Source: Candidatus Gastranaerophilales bacterium (lineage in GTDB: Bacteria > Cyanobacteriota > Vampirovibrionia > Gastranaerophilales > Gastranaerophilaceae). Taken from it: 54,964 nt of DNA. Made by a program: the position numbers and the translations under genes. Under the pieces are notes generated by a model, which was not told the DNA's origin, did not search any database, and saw nothing but the letters and a program-made list of their open reading frames with translations. Of this stretch, positions 17,374 to 25,585 are shown in pieces (position 1 is the first letter of the stretch; every line of letters starts with the position of its first letter). Where the stretch lies: NCBI GenBank assembly GCA_944322935.1, contig CALUQO010000015.1:1-54964 (forward strand). The letters are read 5' to 3'.

Positions 17374-17770
17374 AAACCTAAAAAAATTTTTTTATAAAAA
17401 TATTTTAAGAAGAACCTATTACAGAACCGGAAAATGCAACGGCTGCGGTGAATGTTGCAGACAGATCTATGTACGCCATATAAAAAATGTTGTTCAAACC
17501 GAAGAAGAATTTGAAAAACTTAAACTGCTGCATCCCTTCTATACATATTTAGAAGTTACAGGCAAAGATGATATAGGTTTAATTTTTGAATGCCAAAAAC
17601 TGGATAAGCAAACAAATCGCTGTACAATACACAAAAACAGACCAGGTATTTGCAGGCGTTATCCTGTTGAGGCTATTTTTATGATGGGCGGAGAGCTTGG
17701 GAAAAAATGCGGCTACAAGTTTACTCCAATAGAATCTTTTGACGAAGTTTTTAACAGTCTAAAAAAATGA
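17363..17770 (+). CDS. YkgJ-family CxxCxxCC protein
   Basis: 135 aa. The N-terminal CNGCGECCRQ (C-x2-C-x2-CC) and CQKLDKQTNRCTIHKNRPGICRRYP segments are the zinc/iron-binding cysteine cluster of the YkgJ (UPF0153) family, whose molecular role is not settled. TTG at 17363 or GTG at 17366 is the start; both sit after AAGGGA and inside the end of the TPR gene. It converges on folP with a 12-base overlap. Confidence 0.85.
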   Translation: MVFKNLKKFFYKNILRRTYYRTGKCNGCGECCRQIYVRHIKNVVQTEEEFEKLKLLHPFYTYLEVTGKDDIGLIFECQKLDKQTNRCTIHKNRPGICRRYPVEAIFMMGGELGKKCGYKFTPIESFDEVFNSLKK

Positions 17771-18940
17771 TTTACAAAGTTTTTTGGTAACATTGTTTAG
17801 TTTAACATTGTGTACTCTGATTATATTGACTTTTTGTTCAATTAGTCTTTGTGTTAGTATTGCTGTCGCTTCGTCAAGCAATTGAATATCATCAGAATTA
17901 ATTGTTTCTCTGATGAATTTTTTGCGAGAATGTCCTATAAGTACAGGACAACCGAGTGTTTTAAACTCTTCCAGCCTGTTGATTATGTCAAAATTCTGGC
18001 TGGTCGTTTTTCCGAATCCAATACCGGGGTCTAATATAATGTTATGTTTTTCTATGCCTAAAAATGTTAACAAATCGATTTTTTTACAAAAGTAATTGAA
18101 TATATCTTCTACAACATCTTTATATTCCGTATGATTTTGCATAACGTCAGGAGATGCGCTGGCATGACCAAGAATAATCGGACATTTGTGCTCAATTGCA
18201 ACATTTGTCATTTCAGAATCCCACTCTGTTGCTGATACATCATTTATAATGTCTGCTCCAAGTTCTAAAGCCTTGCGTGCAGTTGATGCATTTCTTGTAT
18301 CAATACTTAAAATTGTACTTTTATCAAATTCTCTGATTTTTTCTATAACAGGTAATACCCTGTTTTGCTCTTCTTGCGGTTGAACCATGCAACTGTAGGG
18401 ACGTGTGGATTCTCCTCCTATGTCTATTATATCAGCTCCGTTTTGTACAAGCTCTCTATAGTGATCTATCGCTTTATTTAGATCATTATACAGCCCACCG
18501 TCAGAAAATGAGTCAGGAGTTATATTAAGTATTCCCATCAAGTATGGTTCTTGCCAAGTGAGAACATAATCACGTACATTAATTGGAATAAGCTCTTCTG
18601 CCAGTATAGTTTTTATATTTTGAGCAAGTACAGATAATTTTAGCGGCTGATATTTTAACTTTTCGGAAATTTTTTTTAATTCATCAATGCTGCCGCTCAA
18701 TATGCAGTCAGAAGAGTCAACTTTGCCAGTGATTACTTCTCTGTGTACGGCACAATCTGTTCCGCTGCTTAGGGCTGTTTGTTTAATGATATTTGCTTGA
18801 GCACAAGAAAGACCGTAAATTTTAAGAGTTTTAAAACGGTGTTTGTCTATTGCTCTTTGGGCAAAAGTTTTGTCAAAACCAATTGTACTAAGGTCTGACT
18901 CTTTGCAATTCAAAAATTTAACCTTAAAATCATTCTCCAT
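17759..18940 (-). CDS. folP: Dihydropteroate synthase with N-terminal extension
   Basis: 393 aa, longer than the usual ~280. It condenses pABA with dihydropterin pyrophosphate in folate synthesis. The catalytic barrel begins near residue 130: MGILNITPDSFSDGG, DIIDIGGESTRPYS, LSIDTRNA, DIINDVSATEWD, IILDPGIGFGKT and IGHSRKKFI. The roughly 130-residue N-terminal extension (with GTDCAVHREVITGKVD...DCILSGS) is seen in some Firmicute and cyanobacterial enzymes; its role is not known to me. The sulfonamide/pABA loop (STRP) is intact. Confidence 0.94.
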   Translation of the reverse strand: MENDFKVKFLNCKESDLSTIGFDKTFAQRAIDKHRFKTLKIYGLSCAQANIIKQTALSSGTDCAVHREVITGKVDSSDCILSGSIDELKKISEKLKYQPLKLSVLAQNIKTILAEELIPINVRDYVLTWQEPYLMGILNITPDSFSDGGLYNDLNKAIDHYRELVQNGADIIDIGGESTRPYSCMVQPQEEQNRVLPVIEKIREFDKSTILSIDTRNASTARKALELGADIINDVSATEWDSEMTNVAIEHKCPIILGHASASPDVMQNHTEYKDVVEDIFNYFCKKIDLLTFLGIEKHNIILDPGIGFGKTTSQNFDIINRLEEFKTLGCPVLIGHSRKKFIRETINSDDIQLLDEATAILTQRLIEQKVNIIRVHNVKLNNVTKKLCKSFF

Positions 18941-18989
18941 AAATATAAATTAACACAAAAAATAATGGAGAAGAAATATTTGACCGTTA

Positions 18990-19820
18990 TTAAATACCGC
19001 AGCTGTCTAATGCACAATCAATGAGAGCTGCTGTTACCTGTTCAGTAGCTTTTTGATGAGCATCTTTTCTTTGTACTACATCAGGAATGCCGTCTTTATT
19101 TTCGTCAGTTGCAGCTTCTTTTAATGTACCGATACCTGCTGTAGTACCTACAAAAGCTTTTGTGCCTTTTTTCAAAAGGTTAGCACCCATAGCTTCTTCG
19201 GTTTCTATCTGGATACGTTTTTTAAGTTCATCATTTACTTCTTTAGGAGAAAGTTTTTCACCCTTTTTCTTTGCGGCTTCTCTAATTTGTGCCCTCATTT
19301 TAGAAAGCTCAGCTTTATCTTTGTGAGAAATTTCAGCCAAATCTTTCTTTATACCGTTTTTGCTTAAATCTTTAATCCAAACTAATGTTTTGTTGCCTGC
19401 ATTAAGTAAAGTACCTTTAATACCTTCTTGTTTTTTGGCTGCTTGTGCAACAAATTCCTGAGCTTTGCCGAGATTGTTTAAAGCAAGTCTTCCCATTTTG
19501 CCAAGATACGGGGTTGCCTGATTGAGGAAATTATAAAATCTTCCCGTAACAACTGATGCAGTCAAACCGCTGGCAAGGCTGAGTGCACCAACAATAGTAA
19601 AGGATTTTAATGCGCTCGGAGCTTTATTGTTATCTTTGATAATTTCTGCTAATTTTTCTAATTTTTCAGCACGAAATTCATCTTCACTTTTGCCAGTGCG
19701 GTTTTCTTGGGTCAAAACATTGGTGATTTTTGAAAAATCAGAATCTTTTTGCCCGAAGTTGCTTTTTGTTCTATGAGATCCATATGCGGATGAAGTATTT
19801 AATGAGTTAATTTGTAACAT
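18990..19820 (-). CDS. Hypothetical protein with C-terminal DxNxDGxxD calcium-type loop (paralogue A)
   Basis: 276 aa. The N terminus has KSNFGQKDSD (residues 19-28), similar in place to the SFKG motif of others. The middle contains a hydrophobic segment (SFTIVGALSLASGLTASVV) followed by Ala/Lys-rich amphipathic helices. Near the C terminus, TDENKDGIPDVVQ matches the D-x-[DN]-x-DG-x-x-D calcium loop of dockerin/thrombospondin type repeats. It is paralogous in layout to the next gene (19892-20674), 71 bases away. No known domain otherwise; an envelope-associated or structural role is a guess. Confidence 0.7.
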   Translation of the reverse strand: MLQINSLNTSSAYGSHRTKSNFGQKDSDFSKITNVLTQENRTGKSEDEFRAEKLEKLAEIIKDNNKAPSALKSFTIVGALSLASGLTASVVTGRFYNFLNQATPYLGKMGRLALNNLGKAQEFVAQAAKKQEGIKGTLLNAGNKTLVWIKDLSKNGIKKDLAEISHKDKAELSKMRAQIREAAKKKGEKLSPKEVNDELKKRIQIETEEAMGANLLKKGTKAFVGTTAGIGTLKEAATDENKDGIPDVVQRKDAHQKATEQVTAALIDCALDSCGI

Positions 19821-19891
19821 AATTTGTGATGCCTACCGTAAACTGTTATTAATGTTTCGTAACTGTACTTTTATAATTCTTCTGTTTTTAT

Positions 19892-20674
19892 TTATGCCGC
19901 AGAGTGTTGACCGATATCAGCAATACCGTCGCCGTCTTTATCTCTGTTAGCGGCTACTGCTGCTGTTGTACCTGCTGAAATACCTGCTACATCTGTTGAT
20001 ACCTTCTTGATTAAATTGTCAGTATCTGCAAGATTTTTTTGTTCAACAAGCTTTTTGTAATTTTCAGCTTGTTTAGACTTACCGGCAAGTTTTTTCGTTA
20101 CTTCTGCTGCAATTTCTTTATCATTTAAGGTTTTACCTTCTTTAGTTGCAGTCTTTTTAACTGCAGTTGTTACTGCTTTTCTTATGCCTTCAATTTGTTT
20201 ATCCAGTCCATCTTTGACCGCTTCCGAACCCTTTTGGGCATAATCATTAAGAGCTTCCATTCCTTTTTTAGCATTTGTCATGATAAAGCCTTTAAAGCTC
20301 TTTTTGCCTACAGCCGGATTTTCAGTAATAAATTTATTTAATTTTTGTAAACCTTTGTCTGCAAATTTTATTACAGGCTGCATTATATGTTCTTTTATTT
20401 GCGGATTGTTAGAAAGTTTGGTGTAAGCTGTTTGTAAACCTTTTTTACCAGCTAAACCTGCAGCACCAGCGATTGCCGCAATTTTAGCAAATGTTTTAAT
20501 CGGCCCATCATTCATTTTATCTGCAACGCCTTCAAGACTATGGAAACTGTCTTCGTCATAGCCTCTTACACCTGCTGTTTCTAACCAGTCAGCGGCTGCA
20601 TTTAACACATCTTGATTGCCTTTAAATGATGGTTTTATGGGTGAACAACCTACACTTTGATGAATAGATGTCAT
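19892..20674 (-). CDS. Hypothetical protein with SFKGNQ motif and C-terminal DxDxDGxxD loop (paralogue B)
   Basis: 260 aa, with GGAG before the ATG. SFKGNQ lies at residues 16-21. A hydrophobic segment (FAKIAAIAGAAGLAGKKG) and many Ala/Lys amphipathic helices (QIEGIRKAVTTAVKKTATKEGKTL) follow. The C-terminal NRDKDGDGIADIGQ is a calcium-loop-like sequence matching TDENKDGIPDVVQ of paralogue A, preceded in both by a Gly/Ala/Thr stretch (AGISAGTTAAVAA and GTTAGIGTLKEAA). No signal peptide. Function unknown. Confidence 0.7.
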   Translation of the reverse strand: MTSIHQSVGCSPIKPSFKGNQDVLNAAADWLETAGVRGYDEDSFHSLEGVADKMNDGPIKTFAKIAAIAGAAGLAGKKGLQTAYTKLSNNPQIKEHIMQPVIKFADKGLQKLNKFITENPAVGKKSFKGFIMTNAKKGMEALNDYAQKGSEAVKDGLDKQIEGIRKAVTTAVKKTATKEGKTLNDKEIAAEVTKKLAGKSKQAENYKKLVEQKNLADTDNLIKKVSTDVAGISAGTTAAVAANRDKDGDGIADIGQHSAA

Positions 20675-21032
20675 TTTCTAACACTCCAAATTATTAATCT
20701 TACTTTCACTTACATTTATAAAAAACGTGTGATTTTAAAAATTGCTATTTGTAAAAGATTTTATTAAATTTTCTTAACAAAAGCCTTATTAACTCCTTTA
20801 GCAATTCCTTCAACCATGATTTTTTACAGTTACAAGTTAACTTAATTATTATATACTATTTCTTTGTAAAAAAAAAGCTGCTTTGCAGCTTATACTTCAT
20901 AATCTTGGGAGGAGATTTGGGGATTTGTTACATGTATCATAATTCATTATTGCAAAAATGTTTACACTTATAATTATAAATGTAATAAAAATTTACAATA
21001 CCTTTAAAAGCATGTAGATTTTATGCTATATC
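20675..21032. other. Intergenic region between paralogue B and relA
   Basis: AT-rich. It holds the relA terminator (20866-20891) and a minus-strand TATAAT near 20846 that could drive the 19892 gene. It also holds a 17-codon minus-strand ORF (20817 to 20764) reading MVEGIAKGVNKAFVKKI, without a visible ribosome site. Nothing else was recognised. Confidence 0.5.
20866..20891 (-). terminator. relA terminator
   Basis: On the minus strand, AAGCTGC-AAA-GCAGCTT is followed by a T-run of nine or more. It lies about 140 bases past the relA stop. Confidence 0.8.
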
Positions 21033-23315
21033 CTACTTTTTCTTTTTGGGCATGGATGCAGGCTCGTTTTTTGTTTTTGATGTGCCCTGTATTCTCTTTA
21101 CAGAAATAACCTCAGGTATAGACTGAAGCTTAGTGATAACATTTTTTAATCTGCTAACATTGTCTACTTCTATTCCCATCTCAATAATACCAATCTTTTT
21201 AGCCGGATTTGACTTTATGTTTGCATATGCAATGTTTGTATTACACTCGGTAAGTTCTATCATTACATCTTTTAATATTCCCATTTTGTCTTGAACATCA
21301 ATACGAATAGACGCAATATAAGTTTTGTTAAGGCCTTTATCAGCCCATTTTATATCGATAAGACGTTCTTCCGGTACATTGTCTAATGACGGGCAATCGA
21401 CCCTATGGATAGATACGCCTTTACTGCGTGTAACAACACCGACAATTGGCTCTCCAGGGACAGGTGTGCAGCATTTAGCAAAGTAATACAGCATGCCTTC
21501 AAGCCCGACAATATCGTTTTTAGATTTTTTTGTTTTAGTATGCGTGATAACAGGTTGGTCATCATCAGTCGGCTTTTTGATACGATTTGTTATTTTATTT
21601 ACGGTTGTTTCTCCGTAACCTAAAGCAGCAAGAAGATCATCAACGCAAGAATAGTTCATTGATTCGGCTATTTGCTTCAATTCGCCCGATTTAACAAGTT
21701 CGTCCAATTTTGCCTTGCCAATTTCTGTCTCAAGCATATTATGCCCGAGAGTAACATGTTCTTCTCTTTTGTTTTTCTTGTACCACTGTTTTATTTTTGA
21801 TTGAGCAAGTTTTGTTACAACGAAGTTGAGCCAATCCAATCTTGGCGCAGGTGTTTTTGAAGTCATAATTTCAACAATATCACCGTTGTGAAGCTTTGTT
21901 GAAAGCGGGCATATTCTTCCGTTAACAAGTGCACCGGTAATTCTGAAGCCGACATCCGTATGGATTCTAAACGCAAAGTCAACAGGAGTTGCGTCTTTAG
22001 GAAGGTCTATAACATCACCTCTCGGGGTGAAGGCAAATACCTGATCCGAGAATAAGTCGAGTTTTACACTTTCAACATATTCGCTTGCGGAAGATACATC
22101 TTTTTCCATTTCAGCAAGCTTACGCATCCAGGAAAACTGTATATCAGTATCAGCGTTAGCCTTTTGTGAACCTTTTTCTTTGTATTTCCAGTGAGCGGCA
22201 ACACCGTATTCCGCCACCTGATGCATTTCATGGGTTCTAATTTGAACTTCAATAGGTTTGGATTTGGGCCCGAGAACAGATGTGTGCAAAGATCTGTACA
22301 TGTTGCTTTTGGGCATTGCAATATAATCTTTGAATCTGCCTGGTATTGGTTTAAACTGTGAGTGAATAATACCCAGTACTTCATAACATTCGTTTACAGT
22401 ATCAACGATTACTCTGACTGCTGATATGTCGTAAAGCTCGTGGAAAGCGACGTTTTGGCGCTTCATTTTTGCGTAAATCGAATAATAATGTTTTGAACGT
22501 CCTGATATTGTTGCTTTTATTTTATGTTGTTTTAATATCTGGCTTATTTTTTCCACCAGAACCTGTATTGTTGCATCCCTTTCGGCCTTTTTTAATGCAA
22601 CCAGCTGGGCTATTTCAAAGTATTTTTCAGGATTAAGGTATCTTAAAGACAGGTCTTCCAGTTCGGCCTTGATTTTACCGATACCGAGTCTGTTAGCCAG
22701 CGGTGCAAATATATCCAGAGTTTCCTGTGCTATTTTTTGTTGTTTGGCGGCAGCCATATAGTTTAGTGTACGCATATTATGCAGACGGTCAGCAAGTTTT
22801 AAGAAAATAACCCGGACGTCGTTAGCCATTGCAATAAACATACGCCTAAAGTTTTCTGCCTGACGTTCTTCTTTTGATTTAAACTGGTATTTTCCTAATT
22901 TTGTTACCCCTTGAACAAGGTTCAGGACATCATCGCCAAAGTGTTCTTTTATGGTTTCGGGGCTTGTTCCGGTGTCTTCAATTATGTCATGAAGAAGTGC
23001 AGCAATGATTGTGTGTTTGTCCATCATTAAATCTGTTAAAATCTTTGCTACTTCAACAGGGTGTACAATATAGGGTTCTTCGCTTATTCTGTATTGTCCG
23101 GCGTGTAATTTTGCTGCAAAGACATATGCGTCTTCAATCTCTTTTATATCTTTTTCCGGACGATGCTGCTGAATCAGCATATCTTTCAGCGGCTGAAAAA
23201 TGCTGAAATCGGGGCCTTGTTCTTCGGTATGTTCAACGAGTTCCGTCTTTTCCTCAGTTTCAGCCTCCGTGCTGTTTGGAACTAATTCTTTTTTTTCTTC
23301 ACTATTGTCTGTCAT
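21033..23315 (-). CDS. relA: Bifunctional (p)ppGpp synthetase/hydrolase
   Basis: 760 aa. It makes and degrades the stringent-response alarmone. Order: an acidic N-terminal extension (about 1-35), an HD hydrolase domain with LLHDIIEDTG (His109-Asp110) and KLADRLHNMRT, the synthetase domain with GRSKHYYSIYAKM and GRFKDYIAMPKSN (the R-x-K-D form typical of bifunctional enzymes), then TGS (VFAFTPRGDVIDLPKDATPVDFAF), a zinc-finger/RIS-like segment with Cys-Cys (AKCCTPVPGEP), and a C-terminal ACT domain. It is the only Rel/Spo enzyme in this window. Confidence 0.96.
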   Translation of the reverse strand: MTDNSEEKKELVPNSTEAETEEKTELVEHTEEQGPDFSIFQPLKDMLIQQHRPEKDIKEIEDAYVFAAKLHAGQYRISEEPYIVHPVEVAKILTDLMMDKHTIIAALLHDIIEDTGTSPETIKEHFGDDVLNLVQGVTKLGKYQFKSKEERQAENFRRMFIAMANDVRVIFLKLADRLHNMRTLNYMAAAKQQKIAQETLDIFAPLANRLGIGKIKAELEDLSLRYLNPEKYFEIAQLVALKKAERDATIQVLVEKISQILKQHKIKATISGRSKHYYSIYAKMKRQNVAFHELYDISAVRVIVDTVNECYEVLGIIHSQFKPIPGRFKDYIAMPKSNMYRSLHTSVLGPKSKPIEVQIRTHEMHQVAEYGVAAHWKYKEKGSQKANADTDIQFSWMRKLAEMEKDVSSASEYVESVKLDLFSDQVFAFTPRGDVIDLPKDATPVDFAFRIHTDVGFRITGALVNGRICPLSTKLHNGDIVEIMTSKTPAPRLDWLNFVVTKLAQSKIKQWYKKNKREEHVTLGHNMLETEIGKAKLDELVKSGELKQIAESMNYSCVDDLLAALGYGETTVNKITNRIKKPTDDDQPVITHTKTKKSKNDIVGLEGMLYYFAKCCTPVPGEPIVGVVTRSKGVSIHRVDCPSLDNVPEERLIDIKWADKGLNKTYIASIRIDVQDKMGILKDVMIELTECNTNIAYANIKSNPAKKIGIIEMGIEVDNVSRLKNVITKLQSIPEVISVKRIQGTSKTKNEPASMPKKKK

Positions 23316-23362
23316 AGTTAATTATTGTACACTTTTAAACAGCAGTACACAAGGGGTATAAG

Positions 23363-23662
23363 GTGGAAAGTTTTTATTATACGTCAGATAATGGAGTTGT
23401 TTTAAAAATTAAGGCTGTGCCTAATTCATCCAAAAATGAGATTTGTGGATTACTGGAAGGCTCGCTAAAAGTAAAAATAAAGGCTCCAGCAGTAGAAAAC
23501 AAAGCAAACGATGAACTTGTAAAGTTTTTTGCAAAGATTTTAAAATTGCCTAAATCTGCCGTAACCCTTAAATCAGGAGCAACAAGCAAGATAAAATCGC
23601 TTTATATAGAAGGTTGTACTATTGATAAAATAAAAGATGTTTGTGCTAATATTATTTCATAG
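23363..23662 (+). CDS. YggU/DUF167 family protein
   Basis: 99 aa with a GTG start after AAGGGG. It is a small alpha/beta protein: LKIKAVPNSSKNEI, LKVKIKAPAVENKANDELVKFFAKIL and VTLKSGATSKIKSLYIEG are the family signatures. Biochemical function is not established. It precedes secG by 21 bases and is probably co-transcribed with it. Confidence 0.9.
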   Translation: MESFYYTSDNGVVLKIKAVPNSSKNEICGLLEGSLKVKIKAPAVENKANDELVKFFAKILKLPKSAVTLKSGATSKIKSLYIEGCTIDKIKDVCANIIS

Positions 23663-23683
23663 TTAAAAAGTAAAGGAATATAT

Positions 23684-23911
23684 ATGGTAACTACTATATG
23701 TTGGATTATCCAAATAGTTTCATCACTTGTTTTAATACTTCTTGTTATGATCCATTCACCCAAGGGTGACGGCATAGCAGGTATAGGCGGTGCGTCTCAC
23801 GTTTTTGCCTCACAAAAAAATGCTGAATCCGGCTTAAATAAACTTACAATGTGGGTTGCAATAGTATTTTTTGTCTCTACATTTATTGCCGGTTTTAACA
23901 TATTCGGCTAG
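23684..23911 (+). CDS. secG: Preprotein translocase subunit SecG
   Basis: 75 aa. The small accessory subunit of the SecYEG channel in the inner membrane. Two transmembrane helices (ICWIIQIVSSLVLILLVMI and LTMWVAIVFFVSTFIAGFNI) are joined by the typical loop SPKGDGIAGIGGASHVFASQKNAESGLNK, which corresponds to the family's 'GKG.g..f.g....l.g..g...L.k.T'. AAAGGA precedes the ATG. Confidence 0.93.
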   Translation: MVTTICWIIQIVSSLVLILLVMIHSPKGDGIAGIGGASHVFASQKNAESGLNKLTMWVAIVFFVSTFIAGFNIFG

Positions 23912-23923
23912 ACAAAATGAAAA

Positions 23924-23994
23924 CACTGTCCCTTTTATTACAGCCGGTGTGCTTTGTAGTGTGATGTATGCTGTGTAATTTAAAAGAGACAGTG
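23924..23994. repeat. Long imperfect hairpin after secG
   Basis: Arms of about 21 and 25 bases (CACTGTC-C-CTTTTA...ACAGC and GCTGT...TAAAAG-A-GACAGTG) fold over a roughly 25-nt loop. Each arm matches the other except for small indels. A T-rich stretch follows only on the minus strand (TTTTCATTTT), so it may end the LysM-glucosaminidase transcript. It may otherwise be a small palindromic repeat element. Confidence 0.55.
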
Positions 23995-24033
23995 CCTGTG
24001 ATTTGCCGTATATAGGGTAGTTGAGATAATTTT

Positions 24034-24990
24034 TTATACGTTATTGTTAATAATGCGTTTCATATAAAAGCTTACATTTCTTGCCCAAAACTTATTTAAC
24101 CCCTCTTTATCAGATTTATCGTTTACAGGGCAATACTTTGAACCGATACGTGCAACAGTAGTGCGGCCTTCATTTATATAGTTATCCTTTAAATTGTCAG
24201 CCATATCATCGAGACACTCTGAAACATTATTATAGGTTCTGAAGCGGTAGCTGTTTTTATATCTTATTCCACCAACGTTATTTCTTTTTCTTGCAGAATA
24301 ACTTGTTCCGTTTCCGGATTCATTAATTGTTATTGCTGCTAAAAACACAGCATTTATTCCGTATTTATCTTGCAAGTCAAGAAATTTTTTACCATGGCCT
24401 TTTAGGACACCGCCAAGATGTTTTTCTATTTGTTCTGCAGTTCCTTCAAATTTTGTTGTCACATCGAAATTACGCAAACTTGCACTCGTTGCTACTTTCT
24501 TTTTGTTAGATACAACCTGTACTTTCGGTTTTGCTTCTGCAGTTTCTTGTATTCTTACTTTATCTTCATTTGCCTGAACGGATGAAGCCTCTGTTGTAGA
24601 GGTTGTTTGTGCGGTAGTTACGGCTTGAGTTTCTGTTTTAGGCTTTTTTAACTCATCCGGCGTAGTATGCAAAGGAGCAGATGATGCGGCGCTCCTTTGC
24701 ATCTTGCTGAAGTAAACGTCAGGATATGAGCCTTTAAATTCGGATGGTTTATATCCGAATACAAAACAGAGGCTTCTGTCAGGAACTTTTTCTTTTGGCT
24801 TTTCGGGTGTTTCCTCTTTAGCCGAAAGTTTAATATGCTGGCCGACAAAAATTGAATTAATATTAGAAATATTGTTCAGCTCAGCTATTTCTTTTACTTT
24901 TTTCTGGATTTCTGCGTTGTCATTAATTTTCAGCGTATTACGGACGATTTTCCACAAGTTATCGCCGCGGCGTACTTCATAGTCGCTCAT
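24034..24990 (-). CDS. LysM plus glucosaminidase-type peptidoglycan hydrolase, no signal peptide
   Basis: 318 aa. The N-terminal LysM (about 3-54, YEVRRGDNLWKIV...NNISNINSIFVGQHIKL) binds glycan. A Pro/Thr/Glu-rich linker (about 55-175) follows, then a glucosaminidase/muramidase-like domain with AAITINESGNGTSYSARKRNNVGGI (catalytic Glu in NESG) and SVSEC-like helices to the C terminus. It would cleave the peptidoglycan backbone, but there is no signal peptide or membrane helix; LysM starts at residue 3. Export by holin, lysis or a specialised system would be needed. AGGAGA precedes the ATG. Confidence 0.8.
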   Translation of the reverse strand: MSDYEVRRGDNLWKIVRNTLKINDNAEIQKKVKEIAELNNISNINSIFVGQHIKLSAKEETPEKPKEKVPDRSLCFVFGYKPSEFKGSYPDVYFSKMQRSAASSAPLHTTPDELKKPKTETQAVTTAQTTSTTEASSVQANEDKVRIQETAEAKPKVQVVSNKKKVATSASLRNFDVTTKFEGTAEQIEKHLGGVLKGHGKKFLDLQDKYGINAVFLAAITINESGNGTSYSARKRNNVGGIRYKNSYRFRTYNNVSECLDDMADNLKDNYINEGRTTVARIGSKYCPVNDKSDKEGLNKFWARNVSFYMKRIINNNV

Positions 24991-25111
24991 TAAATAGAAT
25001 CTCCTCTTAAATTATATCCAAGTCTTACTTATTTAATACTCACGTATTAATAAAAACAATTTAAAAACTCGAATTTCAATATTAAATCATTTTGTAATAT
25101 TTGTTTACAAT

Positions 25112-25585
25112 TTAAGAAACAATTCTTTCTAAACTTCTGGCAAAACGAACAATAGGTTTTTCTTCGTACCAGTTTATAGAATCAACAAGAACAGTCTTAC
25201 AGCCCAAAAACTTGCCGAAAAGTATATCCGTTAACGGTCTGTCACCAACCATAACCATCTCATTGCTGTCGATGCCGTGCTCTTGCAAAAACTCTTTGGA
25301 AACTCGGGTTCCGGGCTTTTTGGCATTTGCAAGCACCGGGAAATCTATTTGGTTAGCAGCTTTGGAAATGTATTCAAGGTTATGATTGTTTGATATTATC
25401 AATAAGTTAAAATCTTTCTTTAACCTGTCAAACAACTGAAGAGTTTCTGCGGAGAATGTTCCTGATTTTGACTTCATGACGGTGCTGTCCAAATCAAAGG
25501 CTATTACTTTGAGACCTTCATTTTTAAGTTTATCGTAGTCAATTTCGTATATTGTTTTTGCTTCGTAATCAGCTTTTACTATCAT
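25112..25585 (-). CDS. YqeG-family HAD phosphatase (IIIA type)
   Basis: 157 aa. Haloacid-dehalogenase fold: FDLDSTVM (nucleophile DxD), IISNNHN (motif II Ser/Asn), KKPG (motif III Lys) and MVGDRPLTDIL (motif IV acidic pair). Best matches the YqeG/phosphatidylglycerophosphatase-like family; the substrate is not determined. It overlaps the upstream U32 gene by four bases (ATGA), so the two are translationally coupled. Confidence 0.88.
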   Translation of the reverse strand: MIVKADYEAKTIYEIDYDKLKNEGLKVIAFDLDSTVMKSKSGTFSAETLQLFDRLKKDFNLLIISNNHNLEYISKAANQIDFPVLANAKKPGTRVSKEFLQEHGIDSNEMVMVGDRPLTDILFGKFLGCKTVLVDSINWYEEKPIVRFARSLERIVS

